Source: Rhodocyclaceae bacterium (lineage in GTDB: Bacteria > Pseudomonadota > Gammaproteobacteria > Burkholderiales > Rhodocyclaceae). Taken from it: DNA of 64,000 nt. Position numbers and translations under genes: made by a program. The stretch is taken from NCBI GenBank assembly GCA_030682175.1, contig JAUXOM010000134.1, forward strand, positions 1-64,000, read 5' to 3'. Within the stretch, counting starts at the first letter, position 1; each line of letters begins with the position of its first letter. Under the pieces are notes generated by a model that saw nothing but the letters and a program-made list of their open reading frames with translations, had not been told where the DNA came from and did no database searches. Below are positions 1 to 9,103 of this stretch, in pieces.

Positions 1-2
1 TT

Positions 3-80
3 CAAAAACTGCCACAGGCGATCACCGCCGACGACTTCGAGGCCTTGCTGCCTTGGCACCTCGCCACGCCAGCAACCTGA
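3..80 (+). CDS. C-terminal fragment of an open frame, possibly an IS66-type transposase
   Basis: Only the last 25 codons lie in the window, ending at a TGA at 78-80. The tail contains the string EALLPWHL. IS66-family transposases commonly end with a similar 'xxLLPWxW' stretch, so this may be the end of such an element. The fragment is too short to be certain, and no terminal inverted repeat is visible between it and amt. It could equally be the end of an unrelated protein. Confidence 0.35.
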   Translation, partial: QKLPQAITADDFEALLPWHLATPAT

Positions 81-158
81 AACCTTCCTCTACTCCCCCA
101 ACTCGCGTCAATCAATGGCGTCGTTGATTGAGCGCTTACGAAACTCTGGGGCACCACA

Positions 159-1364
159 ATGGACAACTTCAAAACTTCCGCCGACGTGCTGTTCATCCTG
201 CTCGGCGCCATCATGATCCTGGCCATGCATGCCGGCTTCGCCTTTCTTGAACTCGGCACGGTGCGGCGCAAGAATCAGGTCAATGCGCTGGTCAAGATCC
301 TTTCCGACTTTGCCGTCTCGACGCTGGCCTATTTCTTCATCGGCTACGGCATCGCCTATGGGGTACATTTTTTCGTCGGTGCGGAAGAACTGACGCAAAA
401 GAGCGGCTACGAACTGACCAAGTTCTTCTTCCTGCTCACCTTCGCCGCCGCGATTCCCGCCATTGTCTCGGGCGGCATCGCCGAGCGGGCGCGTTTCGGG
501 CCGCAACTGGCGGCCACTTTCCTGCTGGTCGGCTTTCTCTATCCGTTCTTCGAGGGCATCGCCTGGAACCAGGCTTACGGCATTCAGGGCTGGCTCAAGG
601 CCACCTTCGGCGAGGAGTTTCACGACTTTGCCGGCTCGGTAGTGGTGCATGCGGTGGGCGGCTGGGTCGGGCTCGCGGCCGTACTGCTGCTCGGCGCGCG
701 ACGGGGTCGCTATCACAAGGATGGCCGAATTGCCGGCGCCCACCCACCGTCCTCCATTCCCTTTCTTGCGCTGGGTGCGTGGATCCTCATCGTCGGCTGG
801 TTCGGCTTCAACGTCATGAGCGCGCAGACGCTCGAAAAAGTCTCCGGTCTGGTCGCCATGAATTCCTTGCTGGCCATGGCCGGCGGCACCCTGGTGGCCC
901 TGGGCTTGGGCAGGAACGATCCGGGCTTCGTCCACAACGGACCGCTGGCCGGGTTGGTGGCCATCTGCGCCGGGTCCGACCTGATGCACCCCCTCGGTGC
1001 GCTCCTCACCGGCGGCATTGCCGGCGGCCTTTTCGTCGTGATGTTCACCCTGAGCCAGAACCGCTGGAAGATCGACGATGTGCTTGGCGTCTGGCCCTTG
1101 CATGGCCTGTGCGGTGCCTGGGGCGGCATCGCCGCCGGTATCTTCGGGCTCAAGGAAATGGGTGGCATGGGCGGCGTGGCCTTCATGAGCCAGGTCGCCG
1201 GCACCCTGCTCGGCGTTTCCATCGCCTTTGTCGGCGGCCTGGCGGTTTATGGCCTGGTCAAACTGACTGTCGGCATCCGCCTCGACCCCGAAGACGAGTA
1301 CAACGGCGCCGACCTGGCCATCCACAAGATCTCGTCCAGCGCGGAACGCGAAACGCTCTGGTGA
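159..1364 (+). CDS. amt: Amt/MEP/Rh family ammonium transporter
   Basis: A 401-residue inner-membrane channel for ammonium. The sequence is almost wholly hydrophobic, with about eleven membrane segments and the N-terminal segment expected of Amt proteins. The two pore histidines of the family are recognisable in 'SVVVHAVGGW' (about residue 168) and 'VWPLHGLCGAWGG' (about residue 312). The stretch 'IVSGGIAERARF' is also typical of the family. No glnK/PII gene lies next to it, unlike the usual glnK-amtB pair, so regulation must come from elsewhere. It is monocistronic, with a hairpin/T-tract terminator at 1391-1416. It has no tail resembling a fused signalling domain. The start is the first ATG that gives the complete first membrane segment. 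Confidence 0.93.
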   Translation: MDNFKTSADVLFILLGAIMILAMHAGFAFLELGTVRRKNQVNALVKILSDFAVSTLAYFFIGYGIAYGVHFFVGAEELTQKSGYELTKFFFLLTFAAAIPAIVSGGIAERARFGPQLAATFLLVGFLYPFFEGIAWNQAYGIQGWLKATFGEEFHDFAGSVVVHAVGGWVGLAAVLLLGARRGRYHKDGRIAGAHPPSSIPFLALGAWILIVGWFGFNVMSAQTLEKVSGLVAMNSLLAMAGGTLVALGLGRNDPGFVHNGPLAGLVAICAGSDLMHPLGALLTGGIAGGLFVVMFTLSQNRWKIDDVLGVWPLHGLCGAWGGIAAGIFGLKEMGGMGGVAFMSQVAGTLLGVSIAFVGGLAVYGLVKLTVGIRLDPEDEYNGADLAIHKISSSAERETLW

Positions 1365-1390
1365 TGCAGCGATGATAGGAAGGAAAAACG

Positions 1391-1416
1391 AAGCCCGGGC
1401 TACCGAGCTTTTTTTT
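1391..1416 (+). terminator. intrinsic terminator after amt
   Basis: The stem is AAGC (1391-1394) plus CGG (1396-1398) pairing with CCG (1403-1405) plus GCTT (1407-1410). It has one mismatch and a GCTA loop, and is followed directly by a run of T. It is placed to end amt transcription before the convergent restriction operon. Confidence 0.7.
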
Positions 1417-1546
1417 CCCGCTGTTCGGCCGGCGAGGCCATTCGCGCATGTAGCCCCATCTTCGGGAATTCGCATCACCAAAAGAGAAGCAGTGCTCTCC
1501 GTTCCAGGACTCTTTCTCGCCCTTGCTGGATGGGCATGGCTTCCTC

Positions 1547-3214
1547 CTAGGCAGTCAATTCGGCGACAACGGCTTCCATGAGTTTTTCGGCGGCAGCGCG
1601 GGAAGCGGCAAGCTGGGTTTCCATCTGATCCACCAGGGCCATGAGTTGATCGACCTTGGCGACGATGCGGCGTTGTTCGGCGAGGGGTGGAAATGGCACG
1701 GGGCATCCACGAACTTGCCGCATATTGATAGACGCAAGGTTGGTCGTTTGTTTTGACGCCGACTCGAAGTATCTCCGTCCATCAGGCGAGTTGAAATAGC
1801 GCTCGAACCAGACTGGTGCAATTTCCACAGAGCGCATGCGCGAGCGAAAGACATGGTTTTGATGCAGGCAGACAGGGATTTGAGCCTTCCAGATCGCAGC
1901 CCTCCCCACCTTGTCCCAGTCACCGCCCTCGGTCATCAAAAGGTCGTTCTCACGCAAGGCGTAACGCTCGATTTCTTCTTCGGCGATTGACACTTCCTTA
2001 ATGACACTCAGATCAATCTCGCCTCGCTTGACGTTGGCAACGCGGAGATAGGGAAGGCTTACCGTCTTGCGGGCACCGAGTTTCCTTCCAAGCGTGACAC
2101 CGCCAGCGACGAAAGCGATGTCCTCGAAGCGAACACGGCTCCATGATGGTGGTAATGAATCGTTAGACCGGTCGGCGCTATCCACAGGATCAAGCGTGCA
2201 TTCCAGTCCAAGGCGAGAGAGGCATGTCTCCGCCAGTTCATCATCAAGTTCTTGGGCAACGAGCTTGCCTTGCACCGCGAGACTGAGGATGGCCTTGCGC
2301 AGGTCGGCGGGGGTGATGGGGTAGGACTGGTGGAAAAGGAAGTCGAGGTTGGCTGGGGTGGGGGCTTCGGCGAAGCGGGTCAGGGACGCGCGGGCGAGTG
2401 CGGCGTGGCGGGTGTCGCGCTCCTGCTGCTGCGCCTCCAGCCGGTCACACAAGGCCATCAACTCATCCACCTTCGCCACGATTCGCTTTTGCTCAGCGAG
2501 GGGTGGAAGACCGAAAGGGAACGACCGAACCAAATCCGTGTTCAGATTGAGTTGAGCAAGGCCACGTGCGTTCCGCTCTGCGTGCTTCTTCAGCGTGTGA
2601 AACAGGTAGAGGAGAAACTTCTGGCTCAGGAGGTCATGCGGGAAAGTTGGGAATGCCAAGTAGCCGTCATGAATGCAGCAGCCTTCAATTCCGAGCACGA
2701 TGGGAACACCGATTGTCGCGCTATTGGTCAAGACGAGTGTCCCTTTCGGGAGGAGGACCGATTTGCGCATCCCCGCTTCTGTGAGGAACTCATCCGTATC
2801 CATCAGAAGCCCGTTTTGACCGTGTTTGCGAATGTCGGAAATCTTGACCCAGTGATAAGGCGTCCGCGTCCCTGAGAAATACTGAGGGTCTCCTTTGGGC
2901 CGGGGCGATGCACCCCGAATTACGTAAAGTACCTCACCGATGGTCGTGTTCACCCAATTGGCGGGAAGACCGTCAGCGTCGGCTTCAACTTCTACCGGAC
3001 CTTCCTTGCTGCGACCGCTGCGTCCCATGAGTGGGTTAGCCAGTTTGAACGTGATCAAACGCTGGAGCAGCTCAGCGGCGGGTTCGTCGTTTGCATCCTG
3101 TTCGGCTACTTTTCCTGCAACCGCCAAATCCAACACTAACTCCCGCATCTTCCCTACCGCATTCGGCGTATCGGCGAACAGCTCGAACTTCTCGAAAAAC
3201 TGCTCCAACTTCAT
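1547..3214 (-). CDS. hsdS: type I restriction-modification specificity subunit
   Basis: The 555-residue S subunit gives the HsdR/HsdM complex its DNA target specificity. Two target-recognition domains are each followed by a conserved helical spacer. These are visible as 'PPLAEQKRIVAKVDELMAL' near residue 238 and 'PPLAEQRRIVAKVDQLMAL' near residue 508, the usual two-fold architecture of full-length HsdS. The ATG at 3214 overlaps the hsdM stop (ATGA), which fixes the start; the longer open frame upstream only runs antiphase through hsdM. It is the last gene of the operon. No inverted repeats or second partial hsdS are nearby, so there is no sign of phase-variable shuffling. The recognition sequence cannot be read from the protein. 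Confidence 0.95.
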   Translation of the reverse strand: MKLEQFFEKFELFADTPNAVGKMRELVLDLAVAGKVAEQDANDEPAAELLQRLITFKLANPLMGRSGRSKEGPVEVEADADGLPANWVNTTIGEVLYVIRGASPRPKGDPQYFSGTRTPYHWVKISDIRKHGQNGLLMDTDEFLTEAGMRKSVLLPKGTLVLTNSATIGVPIVLGIEGCCIHDGYLAFPTFPHDLLSQKFLLYLFHTLKKHAERNARGLAQLNLNTDLVRSFPFGLPPLAEQKRIVAKVDELMALCDRLEAQQQERDTRHAALARASLTRFAEAPTPANLDFLFHQSYPITPADLRKAILSLAVQGKLVAQELDDELAETCLSRLGLECTLDPVDSADRSNDSLPPSWSRVRFEDIAFVAGGVTLGRKLGARKTVSLPYLRVANVKRGEIDLSVIKEVSIAEEEIERYALRENDLLMTEGGDWDKVGRAAIWKAQIPVCLHQNHVFRSRMRSVEIAPVWFERYFNSPDGRRYFESASKQTTNLASINMRQVRGCPVPFPPLAEQRRIVAKVDQLMALVDQMETQLAASRAAAEKLMEAVVAELTA

Positions 3215-4665
3215 GCCTCGGTTCCGGCGCGGGCGGTCAGGGCGTGGTGTAGTTCCTTTTTCAGCGCGGCGCGGGTTTCCGCGATCTGCGCCAGCAGCTT
3301 TTCGTATTCCGGCAGCAGATGGTCCACGTCGCCGGGACCATCGTCGCTGCGGTGCGGATTCTTGAGGTCGAGGTTGTAGTTGCCGGCCTTGATGGTATCG
3401 ATCGAGACACGCCAGGCCTGCTCGTTTTCCACGCGATTGTTCCACCAGGCGCGCTCCGCCTCGAATTCCTCGATGCGGATCGGCTTGCCCTTGTTGTAGG
3501 ACTTGGCGCCGGTCGGATAGGGATGCTCGTAGTACCAGACCTCGGTGGTGGGCTGGCCCTTGGTGAAGAACAGCAGGTTGGTGCGGATGCCGGTGTAGGG
3601 GTTGAACACGCCGTTGGGCAGGCGGACGATGGTGTGCAGATTGCAGTCGGTGAGCAGGGCTTCCTTGATGCGGGTCTTGACGCCTTCGCCGAACAGCGTG
3701 CCGTCGGGCAGCACCAGGCCGGCGCGGCCGCCTGGCTTGAGGATTTTCATCAGCAGCACGAGGAACAGGTCGGCGGTTTCGCGGGTACGGAATTCGGCGG
3801 GGAAGTTGGATTCGATGCCGTCTTCTTCCATGCCGCCGAAGGGCGGATTGGTGACGATGACATTTACCCGCTCGCGCGGCGCCCAGTCGCGCAACGGCCG
3901 CGCCAGGGTGTTGTCGTGACGCACGTTGGACGGCACGTCGATGCCGTGCAGCAGCAGGTTGGTCATGCACAGCACGTGCGGCAGGTGCTTCTTTTCGATG
4001 CCGGCGAAGCAGTCCTGGATGGTCTGCTCGTCGGCTTCGGTTTTGGCCTGCTTGCGCAAATGTTCGATGGCGCAGGTGAGGAAGCCGCCGGTGCCGCAGG
4101 CGGGGTCGAGCACGGTTTCGCCGAGGCGCGGATTGACCTGCTCGACGATGAACTGCGTCACGGCGCGCGGGGTGTAGAACTCGCCGGCGTTGCCGGCGGA
4201 TTGCAGGTCCTTGAGGATCTTCTCGTAGATGTCGCCGAACATGTGGCGGTCATCCGAGGCGTTGAAGTCGATGCCGTTGATCTTGTTGATCACCTGCCGC
4301 ATCAGGGTGCCGTTCTTCATGTAGTTGTTGGCATCCTCGAAGGCCATGCGCACCAGCCCGGCGATCTTGTCGCCGCCGCCGGTGAGCGCCTTCAGCTTCG
4401 GCAGCAGGGTGTTGTTGACGAAGTCGAGCAGAGCCTCGCCGGTGATGCCCTCGGCGTCGGTGGCCCAGTTGCACCAGCGCAGGTGCTTGGGCAGCGGCGA
4501 TTTGTAATGGTCGCGCAGAAGTTCGAGTTCCTTTTCGCGGTCGTCGAATATCTTGAGGAAGAACATCCAACCAAGCTGTTCCAGGCGCTGCGCGTCGCCG
4601 TAGGTTCCGGCGTCCTTGCGCATGATGTCCTGGATGGATTTGACGATATTCGAGACGTTGGGCAT
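3211..4665 (-). CDS. hsdM: type I restriction-modification DNA adenine methyltransferase subunit
   Basis: This 484-residue M subunit methylates adenine at the site chosen by HsdS and is also needed for restriction. The N-terminal HsdM helical domain (about 1-130) is followed by the SAM-dependent catalytic domain. Motif I is 'DPACGTGGF' near residue 188, and the catalytic N6-adenine motif 'NPPFGG' lies near residue 271. 'AGEFYTPRAVTQFIVE' is the usual lead-in to motif I. Length and motif order are normal. It starts 3 nt after the stop of the KilA-N gene, and its stop overlaps hsdS by 4 nt, so all three are translationally linked. Confidence 0.97.
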   Translation of the reverse strand: MPNVSNIVKSIQDIMRKDAGTYGDAQRLEQLGWMFFLKIFDDREKELELLRDHYKSPLPKHLRWCNWATDAEGITGEALLDFVNNTLLPKLKALTGGGDKIAGLVRMAFEDANNYMKNGTLMRQVINKINGIDFNASDDRHMFGDIYEKILKDLQSAGNAGEFYTPRAVTQFIVEQVNPRLGETVLDPACGTGGFLTCAIEHLRKQAKTEADEQTIQDCFAGIEKKHLPHVLCMTNLLLHGIDVPSNVRHDNTLARPLRDWAPRERVNVIVTNPPFGGMEEDGIESNFPAEFRTRETADLFLVLLMKILKPGGRAGLVLPDGTLFGEGVKTRIKEALLTDCNLHTIVRLPNGVFNPYTGIRTNLLFFTKGQPTTEVWYYEHPYPTGAKSYNKGKPIRIEEFEAERAWWNNRVENEQAWRVSIDTIKAGNYNLDLKNPHRSDDGPGDVDHLLPEYEKLLAQIAETRAALKKELHHALTARAGTEA

Positions 4666-4668
4666 GGC

Positions 4669-5511
4669 TTATTTCGAATCTTTGTCGGGGGCTTGCAGCA
4701 GGCACGCGGCGTTGCCGGTGCTGAGGACCTGCATCTGCCGGATGGCGATGGCGTTGAGTTTGGTCAGGCGCTCGCCCTGGGACAGGTGCATATGGATAAA
4801 CTCGGCGTTCATGGCTTCGATGTTGGCCAGAACGAGCAACTGCTCGATGGTGGCGTATTCGCGCATGTTGTCTTCGAGCTTGGGATTGGCATCGCGCCAC
4901 TGTTTGGCGGTGAGGCCGAACAGGGCGACATTGAGCAGGTCGGCTTCGCTGGCGTAGGTGATGGCGGCCTGGGCCGCAGTCACGGCGGCGGGGATCAGGT
5001 TGGCCTTGATGGCGTCGGTGTGGATGCGGTAGTTGAGCTTGGACAGCGTGCGGTTGAGGTTCCAGGAGAGGGACAGGCGGCGGTTCTCGTCGTCCTTCAG
5101 GCGCTGGAATTCCTTGATCAGGTAAACCTTGAATTCGGGACTGATCCACATGCCGAATTCGAAAGCGATGTCCTTGTGGGCATAGGTGCCGCCGTATCTT
5201 CCGGTACTGGCCTTGAGGCCAATGGCTCCGGTTTTCTCGGCCCATTCCTTGACGCTAATCTTGTAGCTGTTCAGGCCGGCCTGACTTTTAATTGCGGCGA
5301 ATTCGCCATAATTAAAAACGGGGTTGTGCACCGACTCCCAGATGCCGAGGAATTCGACGGTGTTCCGGTTCCGCAGCCAGTCGGAGATGAAGAAGTCCCC
5401 GTCCTTGGCCTTGAGCATGTCGGTCAGGGAGATGAAATCGCCGTCCTCGTTGCTGAGCACGGTGATGTCCGTGCCGCGCACGTCGATGGTGGTTTTCTTG
5501 GGTTTGCTCAT
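4669..5511 (-). CDS. KilA-N domain protein embedded in the type I R-M operon
   Basis: A 280-residue protein. The first 110 or so residues carry KilA-N features: 'GDFFISDWLRNRNTVEFLGIWE' split by a linker from 'RYGGTYAHKDIAFEFGMWIS', then 'EFKVYLIKEFQRLK'. KilA-N is a DNA-binding module known from phage and large DNA virus proteins. The C-terminal half is helical and resembles the tail of 'RhuM-like' proteins seen beside restriction systems. It lies between hsdR (2-nt gap) and hsdM (3-nt gap) on the same strand, so it is made together with the restriction enzyme. Its role is unknown. A regulator of the operon, an anti-phage accessory factor or a modulator of HsdR are all possible. Confidence 0.88.
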   Translation of the reverse strand: MSKPKKTTIDVRGTDITVLSNEDGDFISLTDMLKAKDGDFFISDWLRNRNTVEFLGIWESVHNPVFNYGEFAAIKSQAGLNSYKISVKEWAEKTGAIGLKASTGRYGGTYAHKDIAFEFGMWISPEFKVYLIKEFQRLKDDENRRLSLSWNLNRTLSKLNYRIHTDAIKANLIPAAVTAAQAAITYASEADLLNVALFGLTAKQWRDANPKLEDNMREYATIEQLLVLANIEAMNAEFIHMHLSQGERLTKLNAIAIRQMQVLSTGNAACLLQAPDKDSK

Positions 5512-5513
5512 GC

Positions 5514-7880
5514 TCAGGCTGCCTTGGAATACAGCGCGGTTTCCAGTTCGCGGATGGCGGTGAGGTAGTTCGCCTTGCCGCCAAAGAGTTTGACGATCTC
5601 GACCGGGGTGCCGAAGGTGGTGAGCGGGTCGACCTTGAGGATTTCGAGGGACTCGACGCTCCTGATGCCGCCGTCGGCGTATTTCTCCAGCAAGGCATCG
5701 AGCACGGCGCGGGTCTGTTCGCCGTACTTTCCGAAAACATGGCGCTTCCTCACCTGCTCGGCGCGTTCGCGCCGGGTCAGCGGCGGCTGGTCGAAAGCGA
5801 CATGGCAGACCAGGTCGAAAGCGTCGTAGCTGCGGCCGACCTGTTCGGCGAGTTCGTCGAGGAATACGCCCTGGGTCGAGAGTTCTTCGATGATGGCCTG
5901 TTTGCGCTCGGCATCGTTCCAGGCATTGAGGAAGGCATTCAGCGAGGTATAGGCCTTGCGCACGGTCTTGCGGGTGTAGTCCTTGAGCGACTCGGTGATG
6001 AGCCGGCCGTGTTCGTCGAGATACTGGACGCGCTCGGTGGCGACGGTGACTTCGACATCGTCGACATAGTATTTCGTCGGCGGTTCGCCGATGCCAGGCG
6101 GCCCAAGGGGGCCGGGCGGTTCGTAGATCACCTCGCCCGCCTCGTCTTCGGGGTTCAGTGGCGGCTCGTCAGGCGGCACCGGTGGGTCATTGGGTCCAGG
6201 TTCGTAAATTTGCACCGGATCGCCATCGAAAGCTGGGTCGGCGAACAACGCCGTGGCCCGTTTGAAATCCATGATGGTGAAAAAGAACTTGTTGTAGTCC
6301 TCGTTGATGCGGGTGCCGCGGCCGATGATCTGCTTGAACTCGGTCATCGAGTTGATGCGCTTGTCGAGCACGATCAGGTGACAGGTCTGGGCATCGACGC
6401 CGGTAGACATCAACTGCGAGGTGGTGACAATAACCGGGAAAGTGGATTCGGGATCGATGAAGTTGTCGAGCTGAGCCTTGCCCTCGTCGTTGTCGCCGGT
6501 GATGCGCATGATGTAGCGCTTGTTGGCGGCGGCCAGGTCGGCGTTGGCATTGACCAGCGCCTGGCGCATGCGCTCGGCGTGGTCGATGTTTTCGCAGAAG
6601 ACGATGGTCTTGGCGTAACGGTCGGTGGCCTTGAGGAACTCGGTGATCTTCGCGGCGACGACGGCGGTGCGTTTTTCGAGGATCAGATTGCGGTCGAAGT
6701 CGGATTCGTTGTATTCGCGGTCTTCGATGACCTGGCCGTACTTGTCGGTCTTGCCGGTCTCCGGCCGCCAGCCGTCGAGGTCTTTGTCGAGGCCGATGCG
6801 CACCACTTTGTAGGGTGCGAGAAAACCGTCGGAAATGCCCTGCCGCAGCGAATAGGTGTAGAGCGGGTCGCCAAAGTAATGGATGTTGGAAACGTCGCGG
6901 GTTTCCTTCGGTGTGGCGGTGAGGCCGATCTGGGTGGCCGACGAGAAGTAGGTCAGCACATCGTGCCAGGCGGCGTCTTCCGCCGCGCTGCTGCGGTGGC
7001 ATTCATCGATGATGACCAGATCGAAGAAATCGGGCGAGAACTGCTTGTAGATGTTCTTCTCTTCTTCGGTGCCGGTCACCGCCTGGTAGAGCGACAGGTA
7101 GATTTCGTAGGACTTGTCGACCAGGCGGTTGGTGATCTTGGTCATCGCCTGGCCGAAGGGCTTGAAGTCGTTGGTCTTGGTCTGGTCGGCAAGGATATTG
7201 CGATCGACGAGAAAAAGAATGCGCTTCTTGGCGCCAGATTTCCAGAGGCGCCAGATGATCTGGAAGGCGGTGTAGGTCTTGCCGGTGCCGGTGGCCATGA
7301 CCAGCAGGATGCGGTTTTCGCCACGGGCGATGGCCTCGACGGTTCGATTGATGGCGACGAGTTGGTAGTAGCGCGGCGCCTTGCCGGAGCCGTCGTCGTA
7401 GTAGTCCTGGGCGGTGATGGATTCTTGTGCGGGGCTGTAGCCCTTGCCCCTGCAGTAACGATTCCACAGTTCGTCAGGCGACGGGAACTGGTCGAGACGG
7501 AGTTCGCGTTCCACGACCTCACCAGCGCCGGTGCGGTCGTGTTCCAGAAAGCCGTCGCCGTTGGAACTGTAGGCAAACGGAACGTCGAGGATTTCCGCAT
7601 AGTCCAGCGCCTGCTGCATCCCGGCGCCTATCGTGTGGTTGTTGTCCTTGGCCTCGACCACCGCGATAGGGATGTTGGGTTTGTAGAACAGCAGGTAGTC
7701 GACCTTCTTGGCTTCGCCGCGCCTCACGGTCTTGCCGCGCACGATAACGCGACCTTTGGTGAAGTAGATCTCCTCTCGAAGCTGGGTCAGTACATCCCAC
7801 TTTTCGCCACTCGCGCCGACGATGGCGGGCGTGATGAACTTGGTGCGGATGTCGGCCTCGGTGAGTTCCTTCTTGTTCAA
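5514..7880 (-). CDS. hsdR: type I restriction endonuclease / translocase subunit (EcoEI-like)
   Basis: This is the restriction and ATP-driven translocation subunit, 788 residues from the chosen TTG start. A PD-(D/E)xK nuclease signature lies near the N-terminus ('VDYLLFYKPNIPIAVVEAK'). SF2 helicase motifs follow: Walker A 'MATGTGKT' near residue 195, 'DECHRSS' near 290 and 'GLTATPKE'. A proline/glycine-rich linker comes before the C-terminal helical domain. No ATG occurs before the nuclease motif. TTG at 7880 is preceded by GGGAAA at good spacing and gives the family-like start 'NKKELTEADIRTKFITPAI'. A further TTG at 7979 would add 33 unrelated residues. It is the first gene of the hsdR-KilA-N-hsdM-hsdS operon. 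Confidence 0.93.
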   Translation of the reverse strand: MNKKELTEADIRTKFITPAIVGASGEKWDVLTQLREEIYFTKGRVIVRGKTVRRGEAKKVDYLLFYKPNIPIAVVEAKDNNHTIGAGMQQALDYAEILDVPFAYSSNGDGFLEHDRTGAGEVVERELRLDQFPSPDELWNRYCRGKGYSPAQESITAQDYYDDGSGKAPRYYQLVAINRTVEAIARGENRILLVMATGTGKTYTAFQIIWRLWKSGAKKRILFLVDRNILADQTKTNDFKPFGQAMTKITNRLVDKSYEIYLSLYQAVTGTEEEKNIYKQFSPDFFDLVIIDECHRSSAAEDAAWHDVLTYFSSATQIGLTATPKETRDVSNIHYFGDPLYTYSLRQGISDGFLAPYKVVRIGLDKDLDGWRPETGKTDKYGQVIEDREYNESDFDRNLILEKRTAVVAAKITEFLKATDRYAKTIVFCENIDHAERMRQALVNANADLAAANKRYIMRITGDNDEGKAQLDNFIDPESTFPVIVTTSQLMSTGVDAQTCHLIVLDKRINSMTEFKQIIGRGTRINEDYNKFFFTIMDFKRATALFADPAFDGDPVQIYEPGPNDPPVPPDEPPLNPEDEAGEVIYEPPGPLGPPGIGEPPTKYYVDDVEVTVATERVQYLDEHGRLITESLKDYTRKTVRKAYTSLNAFLNAWNDAERKQAIIEELSTQGVFLDELAEQVGRSYDAFDLVCHVAFDQPPLTRRERAEQVRKRHVFGKYGEQTRAVLDALLEKYADGGIRSVESLEILKVDPLTTFGTPVEIVKLFGGKANYLTAIRELETALYSKAA

Positions 7881-8019
7881 TCGATGATTTCCCGTTTTGC
7901 GATGCACCGACAGAGCCGGCTTGGCTGCGCGGGGTGCCGCTGATGCTTCCAAGTGGAATATTATCAGCGTTACCGTCAATATCTGAATTCCGATAGCTAC
8001 TGATTGCGGAAACCTCAGG

Positions 8020-8083
8020 GTCAGACCACGGTTTCCCTGCCCGAAACTTGGCGCTGGCGGGGCGGCAAAAACCGTGGTCTGAC
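8020..8083. repeat. 15-bp inverted repeat enclosing a diverged copy of the dispersed repeat
   Basis: GTCAGACCACGGTTT (8020-8034) is perfectly inverted at 8069-8083. The 34-base spacer contains AAACTTGGCGCTGGCGGGGC at 8044-8063, a diverged copy of the dispersed repeat found across this window. It lies between hsdR and the lipoprotein gene. From memory, GACCACGGTTT-type sequences occur at REP/RAYT elements in betaproteobacteria, but that cannot be checked here. It could also act as a large stem-loop between the two minus-strand units. Confidence 0.75.
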
Positions 8084-8137
8084 CACTGTTTTCGAAACAA
8101 CTAAGCTTGTGGCTTGGTTACACCCGAAAGCAAACAC

Positions 8138-9103
8138 TCATCGCCCATAAAGCTGCGTCAGTAGCTGCTGGAACGCAAACTGCCGCTCTGGCGGCGTGGC
8201 GCGGACAATGCCCTCGCGCTGAAATACATCGATCAGTTTGTGGGGCGTGACACCGGATTCGCCGACAATTTCGACGTGTCCTGCAGGCACCTCGACGTCA
8301 GTGGTTCGGGATGCCCGGGTGACCAGTGGATACCGCTGTTCGTCCAGGCTGAAGATATAGTCGTCTTCGATGCATCGGCCGGCATCGTCGCGACGACGGC
8401 ACGTGCCGCGCTCGTCGGTAACAACCTTGAGATGGCTGCGCACCTGGGGGATCAGACTGCCCGGCTGCTGGATGAAACCAGAGGCATGCGTGATCTCATA
8501 CCATTTATCCCCGCTGACGAGCCAGCAGGCCAGATCATTGAGGCCGAGCGAGGCGATGCGCAGCGCGGGGGACGCGCACATCCGCGCTGCAGCGATACCG
8601 GCAAACGGCGCCGAGACCGTAACCAGTCGCAGATCGATTTGGGTGTTACGCAACGGGTTGGGGGCGTTTTCGATGAGCGCCTTACGGGCAATGAGGCCAC
8701 CCATGCTGTGGCCAATTACCGTAATTTTCGGCGTGTCGAGATGCTGTGCAAGCGTATCAACAGCGTGAGCCATCTGGCCAGAACTCACCATGAGGCTATC
8801 GCGATCATCGTATTCGAAACAAGCGGTTTGCTGCCCATGAAAAGCCAGCACTTCAGCCAGCGCGTGAAACTTTCCAGTCGAGCCGTTGCAACCATGTACC
8901 AGTATGTTGATCGGCTGGCTCGGATCGATTTGCAGCGTACGCTCCATACCATCGTTACACGGACGAAGCCCGGCAACGCTCACTCCCTGTTGAGCGGAGG
9001 GCAGACGTCCCGGATCTGCTATTTCGATGGCATTAGGGCGAGGCTGGGTGGCGCAGCCACCCAAGATGCCAGCCAGTAGCAGCAATGCAAGATTCGGAGT
9101 CAT
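8138..9103 (-). CDS. alpha/beta-hydrolase lipoprotein
   Basis: A 321-residue predicted lipoprotein. A lipobox 'LAGILGGC' puts the acylated cysteine near residue 17, so the mature protein should sit in the envelope. The core is an alpha/beta hydrolase. 'NILVHGCNGSTGKF' resembles the oxyanion-loop HG motif, and 'VIGHSMGG' is the nucleophile elbow with its serine near residue 132. A later 'GHVEIVG' could supply the catalytic histidine. Substrate is unknown; an esterase or lipase activity is the natural guess. The ATG at 9103 has a GGA nine bases upstream and is preferred, while ATG 9109 has almost no spacing. It is not obviously co-transcribed with a neighbour. Confidence 0.85.
   Translation of the reverse strand: MTPNLALLLLAGILGGCATQPRPNAIEIADPGRLPSAQQGVSVAGLRPCNDGMERTLQIDPSQPINILVHGCNGSTGKFHALAEVLAFHGQQTACFEYDDRDSLMVSSGQMAHAVDTLAQHLDTPKITVIGHSMGGLIARKALIENAPNPLRNTQIDLRLVTVSAPFAGIAAARMCASPALRIASLGLNDLACWLVSGDKWYEITHASGFIQQPGSLIPQVRSHLKVVTDERGTCRRRDDAGRCIEDDYIFSLDEQRYPLVTRASRTTDVEVPAGHVEIVGESGVTPHKLIDVFQREGIVRATPPERQFAFQQLLTQLYGR

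Noticed and set aside
1547-3214. Phase-variable hsdS locus
   Set aside because: There is no inverted repeat pair, no second silent hsdS, no recombinase and no homopolymer tract in the gene.
3215-3970. N-terminal extension of hsdS by 252 codons
   Set aside because: It runs through hsdM in another frame with Arg/Pro/His-rich sequence; the ATGA overlap at 3211-3214 is the proper start.
3319-7943. Long open frames on the plus strand opposite hsdM, the KilA-N gene and hsdR
   Set aside because: They are antisense to genes with clear motifs, have no ribosome sites or recognisable domains, and are the expected by-product of high GC at third codon positions.
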